Origin: Parendozoicomonas verongulae
Lineage (GTDB): Bacteria; Pseudomonadota; Gammaproteobacteria; Pseudomonadales; Endozoicomonadaceae
Reading direction: 5' to 3'
Length of the DNA: 64,000 bases
Assembly (NCBI RefSeq): GCF_009711465.1
Contig: NZ_SMME01000872.1
Location: 21,536-85,535, forward strand
The notes beneath the pieces are model-generated. The model did no database searches and had not been told where the DNA came from. It saw only the letters and a program-made list of their open reading frames with translations. Below are positions 17,949 through 28,678 of the stretch, piece by piece; position 1 is the first letter of the stretch, and every line of letters starts with the position of its first letter. A program made the translations under genes and the position numbers.

Positions 17949-18656
17949 ATGAGCGATAGAACCGTTTCAGCCCGTGATGCCCGAGAGTTTTTGAGAACAG
18001 AATACAGCGGTGTTTTATCCACCCAGTCCCGGGTTCTGGAAGGCTACCCTTTTGGCTCCGTTGTACCTTACTGTCTGGATGGTGATGGCTACCCGGTTAT
18101 TCTGATCAGCTCCCTGGCCCAGCACACCCGCAATATTGCCAAGAACACCAAGGTGTCTTTAATTGTTGCTCAGTCCAATATGGACGATGTGCAAACCGGC
18201 GCCCGTTTAACCTGGGTAGGCGATGCAGAACAGATTACCGATGAAGCAGCCATTCAGCGTTACTACAACTATTTCCCGGAATCCCGTGGCTATCACAATA
18301 CTCACAACTTTGATTTTTATCGCATTGTTCCGGTGCGCAATCGCTACATTGGCGGCTTTGGTGATATTCACTGGCTTGAAAATGATTTGATTGTGGAAGC
18401 TAATCCCTTCGCCGGTTTTGTGGAAGAAGGCGTAGTGAACCATATGAATGAAGATCATGGTGATGCCATTTTCAAATACTGCGCCCAGGCTGGTATTGAA
18501 CTACCAGAAGGTATAACACCGGAAATGGCTGGTGTCGACCCTTATGGATTTATGGTTCGCATTGACAAGCGTTTGGTGCGTATACCTTTTGAACATAAAG
18601 CTGAGAGTGCCGGAGATATTCGTCAGTTTCTGGTAGCTATGGCTAAGGCTGCCTGA
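17949..18656 (+). CDS. hugZ: HugZ-family heme oxygenase / heme-utilisation protein
   Basis: A 235-residue cytoplasmic protein with a split-barrel flavin/heme-binding fold (PNPOx-like, residues 1 to about 150, including ISSLAQHTRNI and SPS-type neighbouring strands) followed by a DUF2470-like C-terminal domain with MNEDHGDAI. This two-domain arrangement is that of HugZ/HutZ heme-degrading proteins, which release iron from imported heme. The perfect Fur box just upstream supports an iron-starvation role. No heme-receptor or transport genes lie beside it in this window. Other PNPOx-like flavoproteins remain a weaker alternative. Confidence 0.82.
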   Translation: MSDRTVSARDAREFLRTEYSGVLSTQSRVLEGYPFGSVVPYCLDGDGYPVILISSLAQHTRNIAKNTKVSLIVAQSNMDDVQTGARLTWVGDAEQITDEAAIQRYYNYFPESRGYHNTHNFDFYRIVPVRNRYIGGFGDIHWLENDLIVEANPFAGFVEEGVVNHMNEDHGDAIFKYCAQAGIELPEGITPEMAGVDPYGFMVRIDKRLVRIPFEHKAESAGDIRQFLVAMAKAA

Positions 18657-18668
18657 TTGCAAAATTCT

Positions 18669-18694
18669 CAGCAGCTCTTAAACGGGGGCTGCTG
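18669..18694 (+). terminator. Hairpin after hugZ, possible terminator
   Basis: CAGCAGC and GCTGCTG form a 7-bp stem 12 bases after the hugZ stop. There is no T run, so it is either a weak or Rho-assisted terminator or simply an RNA-stabilising hairpin. Confidence 0.35.
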
Positions 18695-18810
18695 GTATCC
18701 AAGCGATTTGTATGTAAAGTGTATAGTTTTTCACTTTTCTGTCTCCCCGCCTTGAAATCAAAAAGCCCACCGCCATATAGCCTTTGTCACTAACGGAGAT
18801 GCTGTCTCCC

Positions 18811-19314
18811 ATGGAGAATAAAGTGCGGCTTGGTTTCTTTTTTCTGGTTTTGTTTCCCATAACAGAACTGATGATTCTTATTAAAGTTGGTGGTCTGATT
18901 GGTGTGCTGCCTACTATTGCCCTGATTCTGTTCACGGCTTCTGCAGGTCTGTTTCTTCTGCGTCAGGAAGGGTTTTCTGCCTTGACCCGTGCCCGTGAAA
19001 AAATGGCATCCGGGCAGATCCCCGCCATGGAGATGATGGAAGGTTTGGTGATTGCCTTCTGTGGCGCCCTTTTGCTGGCTCCCGGCTTTATTACTGACTG
19101 CATCGCTCTGTGTGGTCTGATTGCTCCCATCCGTAGAAAAATCATTAAAAGACTCTCAAGCAGCTCTCGATTTCAGGTATACACTTCCGGTGGCTCTGCT
19201 GGTGCCAGTTTTGGACAGGGCTTTGGAGCTGATTCTGGAGGCCGCACCCAGCAGCCTTTCAGTCAACCCACTCCTCGCGATGTGATTGATGGCGAGTACC
19301 GAAGAGAAGAATAA
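18811..19314 (+). CDS. fxsA: FxsA-family inner membrane protein
   Basis: A small polytopic membrane protein of the FxsA family: three or four hydrophobic helices in the first 110 residues, with the typical FPITELMILIKVGGLIG start and APGFITDCIAL. The C-terminal tail after about residue 120 is Gly/Ser-rich and cytoplasmic. E. coli FxsA relieves exclusion of phage T7 by the F plasmid; its normal role is unknown. I chose the ATG at 18811 (167 residues, GGAG 12 bases upstream), which matches the family N-terminus. In-frame TTG 18784 and ATG 18799 would lengthen it. It precedes groES, a common arrangement in gammaproteobacteria. Confidence 0.85.
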   Translation: MENKVRLGFFFLVLFPITELMILIKVGGLIGVLPTIALILFTASAGLFLLRQEGFSALTRAREKMASGQIPAMEMMEGLVIAFCGALLLAPGFITDCIALCGLIAPIRRKIIKRLSSSSRFQVYTSGGSAGASFGQGFGADSGGRTQQPFSQPTPRDVIDGEYRREE

Positions 19315-19331
19315 TTTTTTCGATTTGTGGG

Positions 19332-19360
19332 GTTGAAATGCGAAATCACGGCCCCCATTC
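19332..19360 (+). promoter_or_regulatory. Heat-shock (sigma32) promoter of groESL
   Basis: GTTGAAA (19332-19338) and CCCCATTC (19353-19360) are separated by 14 bases, close to the RpoH consensus CTTGAAA-N11-16-CCCCATNT. No CIRCE element was found, so induction is presumably through sigma32. Confidence 0.75.
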
Positions 19361-19544
19361 ATGTCGGGCGGCCGCAGCGCTTTATCGAAGATGATATCCG
19401 AAAGGCCTGTGGTAAACAGTTTTCGTCGGTGGAGCAGGTACTGTTCCCCGATAACCACCTCGCTAGCCAATCTGGTACCGCGCGGTGGATATTTTGAAAA
19501 GCCGATTGGCATTCTTACTAAAAACAGAGTTGGAGAGACGATCA

Positions 19545-19841
19545 ATGAAGCTTCGTCCTTTGCGTGACCAGGTGCTCGTGCGCCGTTTTGAAAGTGAAAC
19601 GACTTCTTCTGGCGGTATCGTACTGCCAGGCAAGGCCGAGAAAACCAACCGCGGAGAGGTTGTTGCGACTGGTGCTGGCCGTATCGACAACAACAGCAAC
19701 CTGATCGAGCTGGTTGTTAAGGTGGGTGACAAGGTCGTATTCGGTGGTTATCACAGCGATTCCAACACCATCAAGATCGATGGTGTTGAGCACGTGCTGA
19801 TGTCTGAATCCGACATCCTGGCCGTGATCGAAGCTGAGTAA
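19545..19841 (+). CDS. groES: Co-chaperonin GroES
   Basis: The 98-residue heptameric lid of the GroEL chaperonin, starting [14 protein letters not shown] after GGAGAG. The mobile loop [14 protein letters not shown] is intact, as is the roof region. Length is normal. An in-frame start 20 codons earlier is a frame extension and not real. It is followed by groEL after 48 bases and driven by the sigma32 promoter at 19332. It works in the cytoplasm with GroEL and ATP to fold proteins. Confidence 0.98.
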   Translation: MKLRPLRDQVLVRRFESETTSSGGIVLPGKAEKTNRGEVVATGAGRIDNNSNLIELVVKVGDKVVFGGYHSDSNTIKIDGVEHVLMSESDILAVIEAE

Positions 19842-19877
19842 CTGCAACGCCTGTTGCATGACTTTCTAACCCAATAA

Positions 19878-21539
<1,662 letters not shown>

Positions 21540-21590
21540 TCATCCCCCGTTAGCGGTTAAGCCGCTATACCCTCCTCAGCTCAGCTGAAA

Positions 21591-21630
21591 AAAACGGCTT
21601 GCGACGTCTTATGTCACGAGCCGTTTTTTT
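21591..21630 (+). terminator. Rho-independent terminator after groEL
   Basis: AAAACGGCT and AGCCGTTTT pair, with a further GAC/GTC pairing inside, followed by a run of eight T. It ends the groESL transcript. Confidence 0.9.
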
Positions 21631-21725
21631 TGTTGTATCGAAAGGGTGGCGAAGCCGGTTTTTTCGTCTTAACTGTATGGACTTTTAATGATCTGGTTTT
21701 TTATAACTGTTATGGGGGAACGGTT

Positions 21726-23483
21726 ATTCATACGATTCGCACAAAGCTGATTTATTTTGTCATATGCCTGATGGGCGTAGGGGCTGTTGTTTTCCCAAAA
21801 GCCTCGCTTGGAATATTTGGGCGTGAGAATTTACCGGATAAAAAAAGCCTTGTGTCGTTTGATGAAAAGGTTGCTGTCTGGGTCAGTATGGATGGTACTA
21901 AGCTCTGCATGCAGACAGCCGAGTACGCACCAGCCTACTGTAAGTCAATCGGAGAGCTGGGATTGCCCGCTGACTTTTTTCTTATGGATGGCAGGGCAGG
22001 AGAGCTCACGGGAGCTCTGACTGTTCATAATAGCTATGACAAAAGCTGGATATATCTTGGAAGTAAAGGTGCATTGTACCAGCTCCACTATACGAAGAAG
22101 TTATTAACAGAACCCTGGCCGCATCATGCTCCAAGCTACAGCCAGAAAGGGGTTACGAAGATTTCAGAGGAGCTTGTTTGGGTAACGCATCTGCGAGCTT
22201 ATGAAAAAATGTACGATATTGATTCCGGCGAAGGAGCGCATAATACTAGCAGTGAGTTTAATGTGATTGTTTGTGTTGAAGAGCCGGGCTCTACTGATGA
22301 CAACGATGGAATGATTGCGTTTTACCGTGTTGATGTGAATACGAGCAGTATTAATGAAGTCAATCCGGTAGGATACCTTCTGTACCGTAAAAATCTGAAA
22401 ACATCAGATCCTCTGCGGGGGGTTGAGATGACGTCTATAGGCCTGTTTATTGCCACATCAAAAATGCTGTATTTTTACAGGAGAACCAAGGCCCATGGCC
22501 TGCAGCTCGAACGATCTACAGAAATTTCCCCAACAGACTTTATTCTGGATGATGAGCGCAAACTGTCGTTTCAGGAAATACGCGCTATTGATTATACCGC
22601 GAATGCGGTAGGGACTCGGAAGGGCTATTTAACAGTAGCAACAGATGTCGGGACTTTTATTTCAAATCTGGATACAAACATGTGGACAGATATCAGCGTA
22701 CGGCGAGGGGGTGTGGGAGCGGATATGATCAACCCCGTTGTCTCCTATGCTCGCCTGGAAACAGAGCCGGGGCCAGTAAAGAATATTTATTTCTCTGCCT
22801 GCGAGGATGTGTTTAAAACCGGACGCTGGAAGCCCGGAGGGGTAGAAAAAGGAGAAATTTCAGAGTTCAACCAATCCTCCGGAGTGGAATGGCCCTGCAT
22901 GAAGTCGGAGCACTGGGAGAAGGAAGAGCATTCCACCTCAGATGATCTTGTTGTGGGCACTATGGATAGCGATGATCTGGAGGAGGTGTCACCAGCTCCG
23001 TTGATGAGGAATGAAGAGATGTCTCAGTTGTCTTATCTCACTGTTGATCATCCCTATCCCAAGTTTCATGTCAGTAGGTCGGACCCTGAAAAATTGAGAA
23101 GTTTCGAGCGGAAGAAGGCTGTTATTGTTTTAGGTGAAGGCTCGTGTCGGCGAGGTAATGCGTCTATTTTGCCTCCACAGATAAATCTTGATGGAAATGT
23201 GGGTGCTTCGACTACGGCAATGACTTTCCCATCAGCTTTCACTCAGGTACCTCAGTTATATGAGCAGCATCAACAATATACCGTGCTGCCATTAGCTATT
23301 CCGATACCTGTCTCCTTTAAAAATCCGAACACTCACTATATAGCCACAGAGCATTTGAGTCGCAGTGACCCGACAGGTAGAGAATTGTTTGGCTTTGGCA
23401 ATCCCCAACAATATTACCTTAGTGACCCAATAGCAGGCATATGGCCCTATCACGGAATGACTTTTGATTCTAAGGGCCTCTAG
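21726..23483 (+). CDS. Exported protein of unknown function
   Basis: An open frame of up to 617 codons (from a TTG at 21630, inside the groEL terminator). I do not recognise the protein. A signal peptide is visible: basic HTIRTK then IYFVICLMGVGAVVFPKASLG. No ATG, GTG or TTG fits just before it. An ATT codon at 21726 has GGGGGAA five bases upstream and would give the best signal peptide (585 residues); ATG 21771 would cut into the hydrophobic core. The mature part is mixed strand with several Cys and recalls sensor or propeller-like exported proteins, but no repeat is clear. Codon use is more AT-rich than in groEL. It stands alone between the groEL terminator and a convergent gene. Confidence 0.6.
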   Translation: MHTIRTKLIYFVICLMGVGAVVFPKASLGIFGRENLPDKKSLVSFDEKVAVWVSMDGTKLCMQTAEYAPAYCKSIGELGLPADFFLMDGRAGELTGALTVHNSYDKSWIYLGSKGALYQLHYTKKLLTEPWPHHAPSYSQKGVTKISEELVWVTHLRAYEKMYDIDSGEGAHNTSSEFNVIVCVEEPGSTDDNDGMIAFYRVDVNTSSINEVNPVGYLLYRKNLKTSDPLRGVEMTSIGLFIATSKMLYFYRRTKAHGLQLERSTEISPTDFILDDERKLSFQEIRAIDYTANAVGTRKGYLTVATDVGTFISNLDTNMWTDISVRRGGVGADMINPVVSYARLETEPGPVKNIYFSACEDVFKTGRWKPGGVEKGEISEFNQSSGVEWPCMKSEHWEKEEHSTSDDLVVGTMDSDDLEEVSPAPLMRNEEMSQLSYLTVDHPYPKFHVSRSDPEKLRSFERKKAVIVLGEGSCRRGNASILPPQINLDGNVGASTTAMTFPSAFTQVPQLYEQHQQYTVLPLAIPIPVSFKNPNTHYIATEHLSRSDPTGRELFGFGNPQQYYLSDPIAGIWPYHGMTFDSKGL

Positions 23484-23589
23484 CAGCCTGTCGGGCTTAA
23501 TCAGCATAAAAACTGTCTCAAACCGGTCTTTTTCTCGTTACGGACGGCTAAGTTCGATAGACCCTGGTGAGTAGAAGCTACTTAGTCCT

Positions 23590-24447
23590 CTAAGCCGATG
23601 CAATACCGATAGCACCCTTGTGAAAGCCTTCATTTACAATCACTTTCACAGACCCGCTCTGCTGATCGTCAGCAATCGATTGAGCCAGGTGAGCTGCAAT
23701 TAGTTCAATGGTTGTATCAGTATCCATCAAGTAGCAGCGCTTAGCAGGAATCTGCAACTCAAAGCGCCCTTGGATGGCCTGATAACCAAAGCTCAGGTGC
23801 TTGATACCGTTAATTTCCTCGGAGCCAATAATGTCTTCGCGAGTGGCGAGATAAATATCCTGCCACTGGCCGCTAACTTGGCTCTCCAGCTCGGTACTGC
23901 GCTTATCGTGGCTATATATTTTTATTTGTGAACGATGACCGTGGGCAATGCGCTGGCAGTCCCCCTGATGCTTTTTCAAACCATGGCTGTAATGGAAATA
24001 AGCACCCTGAATATCTTCGGGGTACAGATGCATTTCTACACTCTGCACATTGTCAGGCAAACCTTTTAGAATATGTTTCTCCAGCAGTGGGCGGATAGCT
24101 TCCGGAGTAATCCCATCAACAGGAAGAGGCAATATGGCTGGCAGTGGAGCCTGGCAGGTGATAAAGCCACCACTTTTGAGTGAGAGTTCGGCCGTGCGAT
24201 ATTCTTTCTCGTCTTTTATAGTCACAGCCGGGTGGTCTAAAGGGACAAGCAGGGCATGGTCTGCATAACTGTCGATCATGGTTTTGATCTCTTTCTTTAC
24301 ATGACCAAAGTCAAAGACCATACCCTCGTCGTTCAACTCACCGGTCAGTACGACATCAACCAGCCAGGTTTCACCGGTTAGCCCGCGTTCTGGGCACAGG
24401 TAGGAAAAGTCGATGGTGGTGAGTTGTTCTACGAATAAAGCGCTCAT
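23590..24447 (-). CDS. Two-domain 6-pyruvoyl-tetrahydropterin-synthase-like protein
   Basis: A 285-residue protein made of two tandem PTPS/QueD-fold halves, about twice the usual family length. The first half has the GMVFDFGHVKK motif (43-52) and YADHALLVPLDHP but lacks the zinc-binding HGH, reading LTGETW there. The second half has HYSHGLKKHQGDCQRIAHGH (152-171) with candidate zinc His residues and a Cys at the catalytic position. So only the C-terminal half looks catalytically equipped. QueD makes 6-carboxytetrahydropterin for queuosine; no other queuosine gene is nearby, so the substrate is uncertain. It is 50 bases downstream of the neighbouring nuclease-fold gene on the same strand. Confidence 0.75.
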   Translation of the reverse strand: MSALFVEQLTTIDFSYLCPERGLTGETWLVDVVLTGELNDEGMVFDFGHVKKEIKTMIDSYADHALLVPLDHPAVTIKDEKEYRTAELSLKSGGFITCQAPLPAILPLPVDGITPEAIRPLLEKHILKGLPDNVQSVEMHLYPEDIQGAYFHYSHGLKKHQGDCQRIAHGHRSQIKIYSHDKRSTELESQVSGQWQDIYLATREDIIGSEEINGIKHLSFGYQAIQGRFELQIPAKRCYLMDTDTTIELIAAHLAQSIADDQQSGSVKVIVNEGFHKGAIGIASA

Positions 24448-24497
24448 TATAAAAACTAATCTGACTCTGCATACATTCTGGGTGGCAGGATTGTATG

Positions 24498-25679
24498 TCA
24501 GTTCTTGTCATCTGGCGATCTTTCCCTGACTTCCACGGTCTTTTGAGGTTTTATAATCGAGCTCAACAGGCCCTGGCTTTCGGGCTTGAGTTTGAGAGTC
24601 GTTATCACGGGCATATGATCCGAAAGGTCCAGTGGTACATGTTTTACTGCACTGTTCTCTGAATGGATGTAGTGAGGGTGGAAAATGTAATCAATCACCA
24701 GATCCAGCTCAGGGTTTAGATCGTAGGCTGTCAGCCACTGATGGCCATTTGGTCCAAGAACATCGTTGAGTTCGGGGATACCTTTAAAGTTCTGATAAAA
24801 CGGTGTAAGAGGTGAGTAAGACGTATAGTGGGCTTTTTGATTCTCAGGCAAGTTGTCATAAAAGCCCGGGGGGAGAATATTAAAATCACCCGATAACATC
24901 CATAGCCTTCGCCTTTCTGTCCAGCGAGTCACTCGTGTGAGCAGGGTATGTACCTGTCCGCTCATGTCGCCCCGGCCCAGTGTAGGAGCATCAAGGTGAG
25001 TATTGATGGTGCTGAAAAAACCACCCCCTTCCAATGGAAAGCGGGTTTCCAGCAGGGAGTGTCGAGGATAAAACGGCACAAGAATACGCATTCTCCGTGT
25101 GGAAGGAAGAGTTTCTGTCGTGGCTCTGTCCATTCGGTAGCGGCTCATGGTAACCAGTGACATTTCAATCTGACCAGTCATATAGCGGCTAGGAATGAAG
25201 TGAGCTTTCCAGTATGTGCCAACACTGTAGCAGGGCAGTATGTCGGCCAACCTCCCATGGAGCATTTTGACCTGATCTTTATGAAAAGTGAGTGGGTGGG
25301 TTCTGTGAACTTCCTGCAGCTGAATGATGTCGGGGTTTTCTTCTCGGATAACCCTGACAATACCCTCCAGATTTTTTTGAATATCGCCCTCTGTGAGCAA
25401 AGGCAAGTTGAAGTCAGAGTGCCAGAAGGGGTAGTAACCTCCGGCGAGAAACTGGATATTCCAGTCCAGCACTTTGATGGGTTCGCCGGGTTTGATTTTA
25501 GGCGTCTGGGCTGTGCAGTAAACAGGATGGTGCTCCAGATCGGCAGGGTGAAAACCCAACAGATAAGGTAAAACGGGCGCAGTCACAGCCAGCAGACCAG
25601 CGGTAGATAATGCGGTCAACAGTGCCAGAGTAATAAAGCCCTGCTGGCGTAGCCTGGAGCAAATAAAACTTTTCAGCAT
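24498..25679 (-). CDS. Membrane-anchored endonuclease/exonuclease/phosphatase-family protein
   Basis: A 393-residue protein with an N-terminal hydrophobic anchor (FITLALLTALSTAGLLAVTAPVLPYLLG) followed by an EEP (DNase I-like) metallohydrolase domain. Catalytic signatures are present: LDWNIQFL, the metal-binding Glu in IIQLQEVH, NTHLDAP, SGDFNI and the C-terminal DLSDHMPV with the Asp-His pair. Family members cleave nucleic acids, inositol phosphates or sphingomyelin; an exported lipid or DNA phosphodiesterase is plausible but unproven. It is divergent from bioA, with 83 bases between the start codons. The C-terminus is basic. Confidence 0.8.
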   Translation of the reverse strand: MLKSFICSRLRQQGFITLALLTALSTAGLLAVTAPVLPYLLGFHPADLEHHPVYCTAQTPKIKPGEPIKVLDWNIQFLAGGYYPFWHSDFNLPLLTEGDIQKNLEGIVRVIREENPDIIQLQEVHRTHPLTFHKDQVKMLHGRLADILPCYSVGTYWKAHFIPSRYMTGQIEMSLVTMSRYRMDRATTETLPSTRRMRILVPFYPRHSLLETRFPLEGGGFFSTINTHLDAPTLGRGDMSGQVHTLLTRVTRWTERRRLWMLSGDFNILPPGFYDNLPENQKAHYTSYSPLTPFYQNFKGIPELNDVLGPNGHQWLTAYDLNPELDLVIDYIFHPHYIHSENSAVKHVPLDLSDHMPVITTLKLKPESQGLLSSIIKPQKTVEVRERSPDDKN

Positions 25680-25762
25680 GTAAGTTTGCAGTTATTTTTT
25701 GCTTGGATGCGAAGGATAGAACAATTTTGCAAAAACTTAAGACACCGGTTCAAGGAGCAGGC

Positions 25763-27067
25763 GTGAGTAGAGTGCCGCTAACATCAGATGCGACAGTGAC
25801 AGATGACGATTTGCAGTTTGACAGGGAGCATATTTGGCATCCGTATACATCTGTGACCCATCCCATTTCGGTGTGCCCTGTGGAGTCAACAGACGGTGTG
25901 CATCTGACACTCACGGATGGCACTGTACTCGTTGATGGCATGGCATCCTGGTGGTGTGCAATTCATGGTTATAACCATCCGGCGCTTATATCTGCAGCAC
26001 AGGATCAGCTGCAAACCATGCCCCACGTGATGTTTGGTGGCATCACCCACAAGCCGGCCATTGAGCTCTGTAAGCGGTTGGTAGAAATGACACCGAAGCC
26101 GTTGCAAACGGTATTTCTGGCAGATTCCGGCTCCGTGGCTGTGGAAGTCTCTATCAAAATGGCTGTGCAGTACTGGCGTTGCAAAGGCAATGATAATCGT
26201 CGGCGTCTGCTGACCGTGCGTAACGGTTATCACGGGGATACCTTCGGGGCAATGGCGGTGTGTGATCCGGAAAATGGCATGCACTCTTTGTTTCGTGGTG
26301 TGTTGCTGGAGCATATTTTTGTAGGTGCGCCAGCCTGTGGCTTCCATGATGCGTGGGATGAAAGCTATATCACCGAACTGAAGCAGGCGCTGGATGAGAA
26401 TCATCAGGATCTGGTGGCTATTATCCTTGAGCCGATTGTGCAGGGAGCCGGAGGCATGCGCTTTTACTCTCCTGATTATCTGCGTAGGGTGCGAGAGCTG
26501 TGTGATGAGTATGGCGTGCTGTTGATTCTCGATGAGATTGCTACAGGCTTTGGTCGTACCGGCAAGCTGTTTGCCTGTGAACATGCTGATGTTGTGCCTG
26601 ATATTATGTGCGTAGGTAAGGCTCTGACAGGTGGTGTGATGACACTGTCGGCAACGATCTGCACGGAAGAGGTGAGTCATACCATCTGTGATAAGGGCGT
26701 GTTTATGCACGGCCCAACATTTATGGGGAACCCACTGGCTTGCCGTGTAGCTTGTGCCAGCCTGGATCTTCTGGCGACAGGCGAGTGGTCTGGGCAGGTG
26801 GCCCGTATCGAAAACCGGTTGCAGGAAGGCCTGCAGGCCTGCACGGAAATGTCAGCTGTGGCGAATGTGCGAGTGCTGGGTGCTATAGGCGTTGTTGAGC
26901 TAAAAGAGCCTGTTGATATGCATACGTTGCAGCCACGTCTAGTGAAAGAAGGCATCTGGGTTCGCCCCTTCGGCAAACTCGTGTATGTGATGCCTCCCTA
27001 CATTATGAGTGATGATGATCTGGCATTTCTGTGTGCCGGAATACGTAACGTCGTGGCTGAGCTTTAA
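25763..27067 (+). CDS. bioA: Adenosylmethionine-8-amino-7-oxononanoate aminotransferase (biotin synthesis)
   Basis: A PLP-dependent class III aminotransferase that converts KAPA to DAPA with S-adenosylmethionine as amino donor. It shows the BioA hallmarks HIWHPYTSV, GMASWWCAIHGYNHP, RNGYHGDTFGAM, DEIATGFGRTG and the PLP-lysine segment VGKALTGG. I chose the GTG at 25763 because AAGGAG lies 5 bases before it; an upstream TTG at 25703 would add 20 residues. It stands apart from bioB/F/C/D, which are not in the window. The product supplies biotin, needed among other things by the geranyl-CoA carboxylase encoded here, but there is no physical link. Confidence 0.95.
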   Translation: MSRVPLTSDATVTDDDLQFDREHIWHPYTSVTHPISVCPVESTDGVHLTLTDGTVLVDGMASWWCAIHGYNHPALISAAQDQLQTMPHVMFGGITHKPAIELCKRLVEMTPKPLQTVFLADSGSVAVEVSIKMAVQYWRCKGNDNRRRLLTVRNGYHGDTFGAMAVCDPENGMHSLFRGVLLEHIFVGAPACGFHDAWDESYITELKQALDENHQDLVAIILEPIVQGAGGMRFYSPDYLRRVRELCDEYGVLLILDEIATGFGRTGKLFACEHADVVPDIMCVGKALTGGVMTLSATICTEEVSHTICDKGVFMHGPTFMGNPLACRVACASLDLLATGEWSGQVARIENRLQEGLQACTEMSAVANVRVLGAIGVVELKEPVDMHTLQPRLVKEGIWVRPFGKLVYVMPPYIMSDDDLAFLCAGIRNVVAEL

Positions 27068-27092
27068 CTCTCGACGAGCTTTAACTCTCGAG
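27059..27092 (+). repeat. Tandem duplication of 17 bases over the bioA stop
   Basis: GAGCTTTAACTCTCGAC is followed immediately by a copy differing only in the last base. The first copy contains the bioA stop codon. It looks like a recent slippage duplication without coding effect. Confidence 0.7.
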
Positions 27093-27099
27093 AGCTCTC

Positions 27100-28329
27100 T
27101 TAGGCTGTTTCCTTATCAACAATGCTGGTGACACAGGCGTCTGACCAGACGTTGATTGCACTCTCCAGCATATCAACCAGTGCATAAACAGGAAGGATAA
27201 CACCCATCAGTTCCAGAGGTACGTTCATGGTGGCCAGCAATGTGCTGGCCAGCAGGAAGCAACCCATGGGAACACCGGCATTTCCCACTGCTGCGATACT
27301 CGAGATGACAACCCAGGCGGCCAGTTCTGCGACAGTAAATGTCATGCCACTGAGCATGGAGACGAACAGCACGGTAATCAGAATAAAACCCGCACAGGCA
27401 TTCATATTAATGGTTGTGCATAAAGGAAAGCTGAAGCGAGCCACCCGTGAGCTGATGCCCAGCCGTGTCTGGGCTGCATCCATGGCAGCAGGCAGAGCCG
27501 CGCTGGAAGACTTTGAAAAGAACGCGACTGTGAGAGCCGGTGCCATACCTTGAAATGTCTGAACAGGCGATATGCCTTTTGAGGCCAGCAGCAAAGGGAG
27601 AATCACAACCGCCTGCACGACATTCGCCAGCAGAATGCAGGTGAAATACAGCAATAGGTGACTGCCAACACTTTCCCGAGCAAGACTTTCAATAAAGGTA
27701 GTGACAAACGCCCATACCGCCAGAGGCAAAAGTTTCAGAAAGCCTGCGGTGAGTTTCATAATGGCAGCAAACAAATCTTCAAACAGCATCTGCAGTCGCT
27801 CACGGCGATGGATAGGCAGATTCAGAATGGCAAGACTTAACACCAGGGCGATAAACAGCACACTGATAACCTGCCCTTCCAGAAACGGTGTGATAAAACT
27901 GGTAGGAATGATTTCAATGACATACTGCCAGTACCCCGAATGAGACTCGGTTAACTCTGCAGCAGCTATAGAGGTTGATAAATCTACCTGTCCGGTCGGA
28001 TTAATCAACAAAAACAGCAATAGGGCAATGGTGGCGGCAATAATAGTTGTGAGCAGAGTGTAGCGGATAACCCTTCCACCAAGAACACCAGCATCGTGAA
28101 GGTTGGCCATGCCTGTGAGGGTTGAAAGCACAGAAAAGAAAATAATAGGTGTGCTCACCAGTTTGAGTAACCGGATAAACAGTTCGCCGACAGCTTCAGC
28201 CACACTATAAATAGCGGCGATATCCAACAGCCCACACACAATGCCAAGAGCTGCTGCGACAAGAATGAGTGTTCCTGACCCCAAAAATTGTATGAATGGA
28301 AAGCGTATAGCTTTTTCCGATCTGGCCAT
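27100..28329 (-). CDS. SLC1/DAACS-family cation:dicarboxylate/amino-acid symporter
   Basis: A 409-residue inner-membrane carrier of the DAACS family (GltP, DctA, SstT relatives) with eight or so hydrophobic helices. The serine-rich reentrant loop (FFSKSSSAALP) and the TM8 region (ESAINVWSDACVT) are recognisable. The family's NMDGT motif in TM7 reads NMNAC, so the cation-ligand Asp is missing, as it also is in sodium/serine SstT carriers. This leaves the substrate open: serine/threonine, a dicarboxylate or another amino acid. It is a single gene, convergent with bioA with 32 bases between them. Confidence 0.85.
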   Translation of the reverse strand: MARSEKAIRFPFIQFLGSGTLILVAAALGIVCGLLDIAAIYSVAEAVGELFIRLLKLVSTPIIFFSVLSTLTGMANLHDAGVLGGRVIRYTLLTTIIAATIALLLFLLINPTGQVDLSTSIAAAELTESHSGYWQYVIEIIPTSFITPFLEGQVISVLFIALVLSLAILNLPIHRRERLQMLFEDLFAAIMKLTAGFLKLLPLAVWAFVTTFIESLARESVGSHLLLYFTCILLANVVQAVVILPLLLASKGISPVQTFQGMAPALTVAFFSKSSSAALPAAMDAAQTRLGISSRVARFSFPLCTTINMNACAGFILITVLFVSMLSGMTFTVAELAAWVVISSIAAVGNAGVPMGCFLLASTLLATMNVPLELMGVILPVYALVDMLESAINVWSDACVTSIVDKETA

Positions 28330-28678
28330 GTGACGTCCCCTTTGTTTTTTGCCATCCCATTAATAGAGACAAGGGGTTGGCCTTGATGGTTCACAAAGGT
28401 AGACCTTTTGTTATGCCAATCTAAGGTTCATTCGCTATTTGCTTATTCTCTTTCGTTTGTTAAGTGTTGCTTTGGGCTGAGGCTCCGTCTGTATGGTTGT
28501 TGTTTGTCAGAACTCTGGATTGTATTTGATTTGGTAAGATGGAAGTGTCTGTTTTAACCGATAACAATCGCGCTATTGAACTTATATTGAAAGCTAACCG
28601 TCACGTTAATAGAAGAGGGGAATATACTGTTAGTCTCTCACGGGCAGCGCATAGGCAATACCCGTTATGTTGAACTGT
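28330..28678. other. Gap between symporter and coaE
   Basis: AT-rich spacer upstream of the symporter gene and downstream of coaE. The only open frame of note is a 44-codon ORF on the plus strand at 28539-28673, with a GGTAAG-like sequence just before the ATG. I cannot say whether it is translated. The yacG gene that often follows coaE is absent. No terminator hairpin was recognised. Confidence 0.4.
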
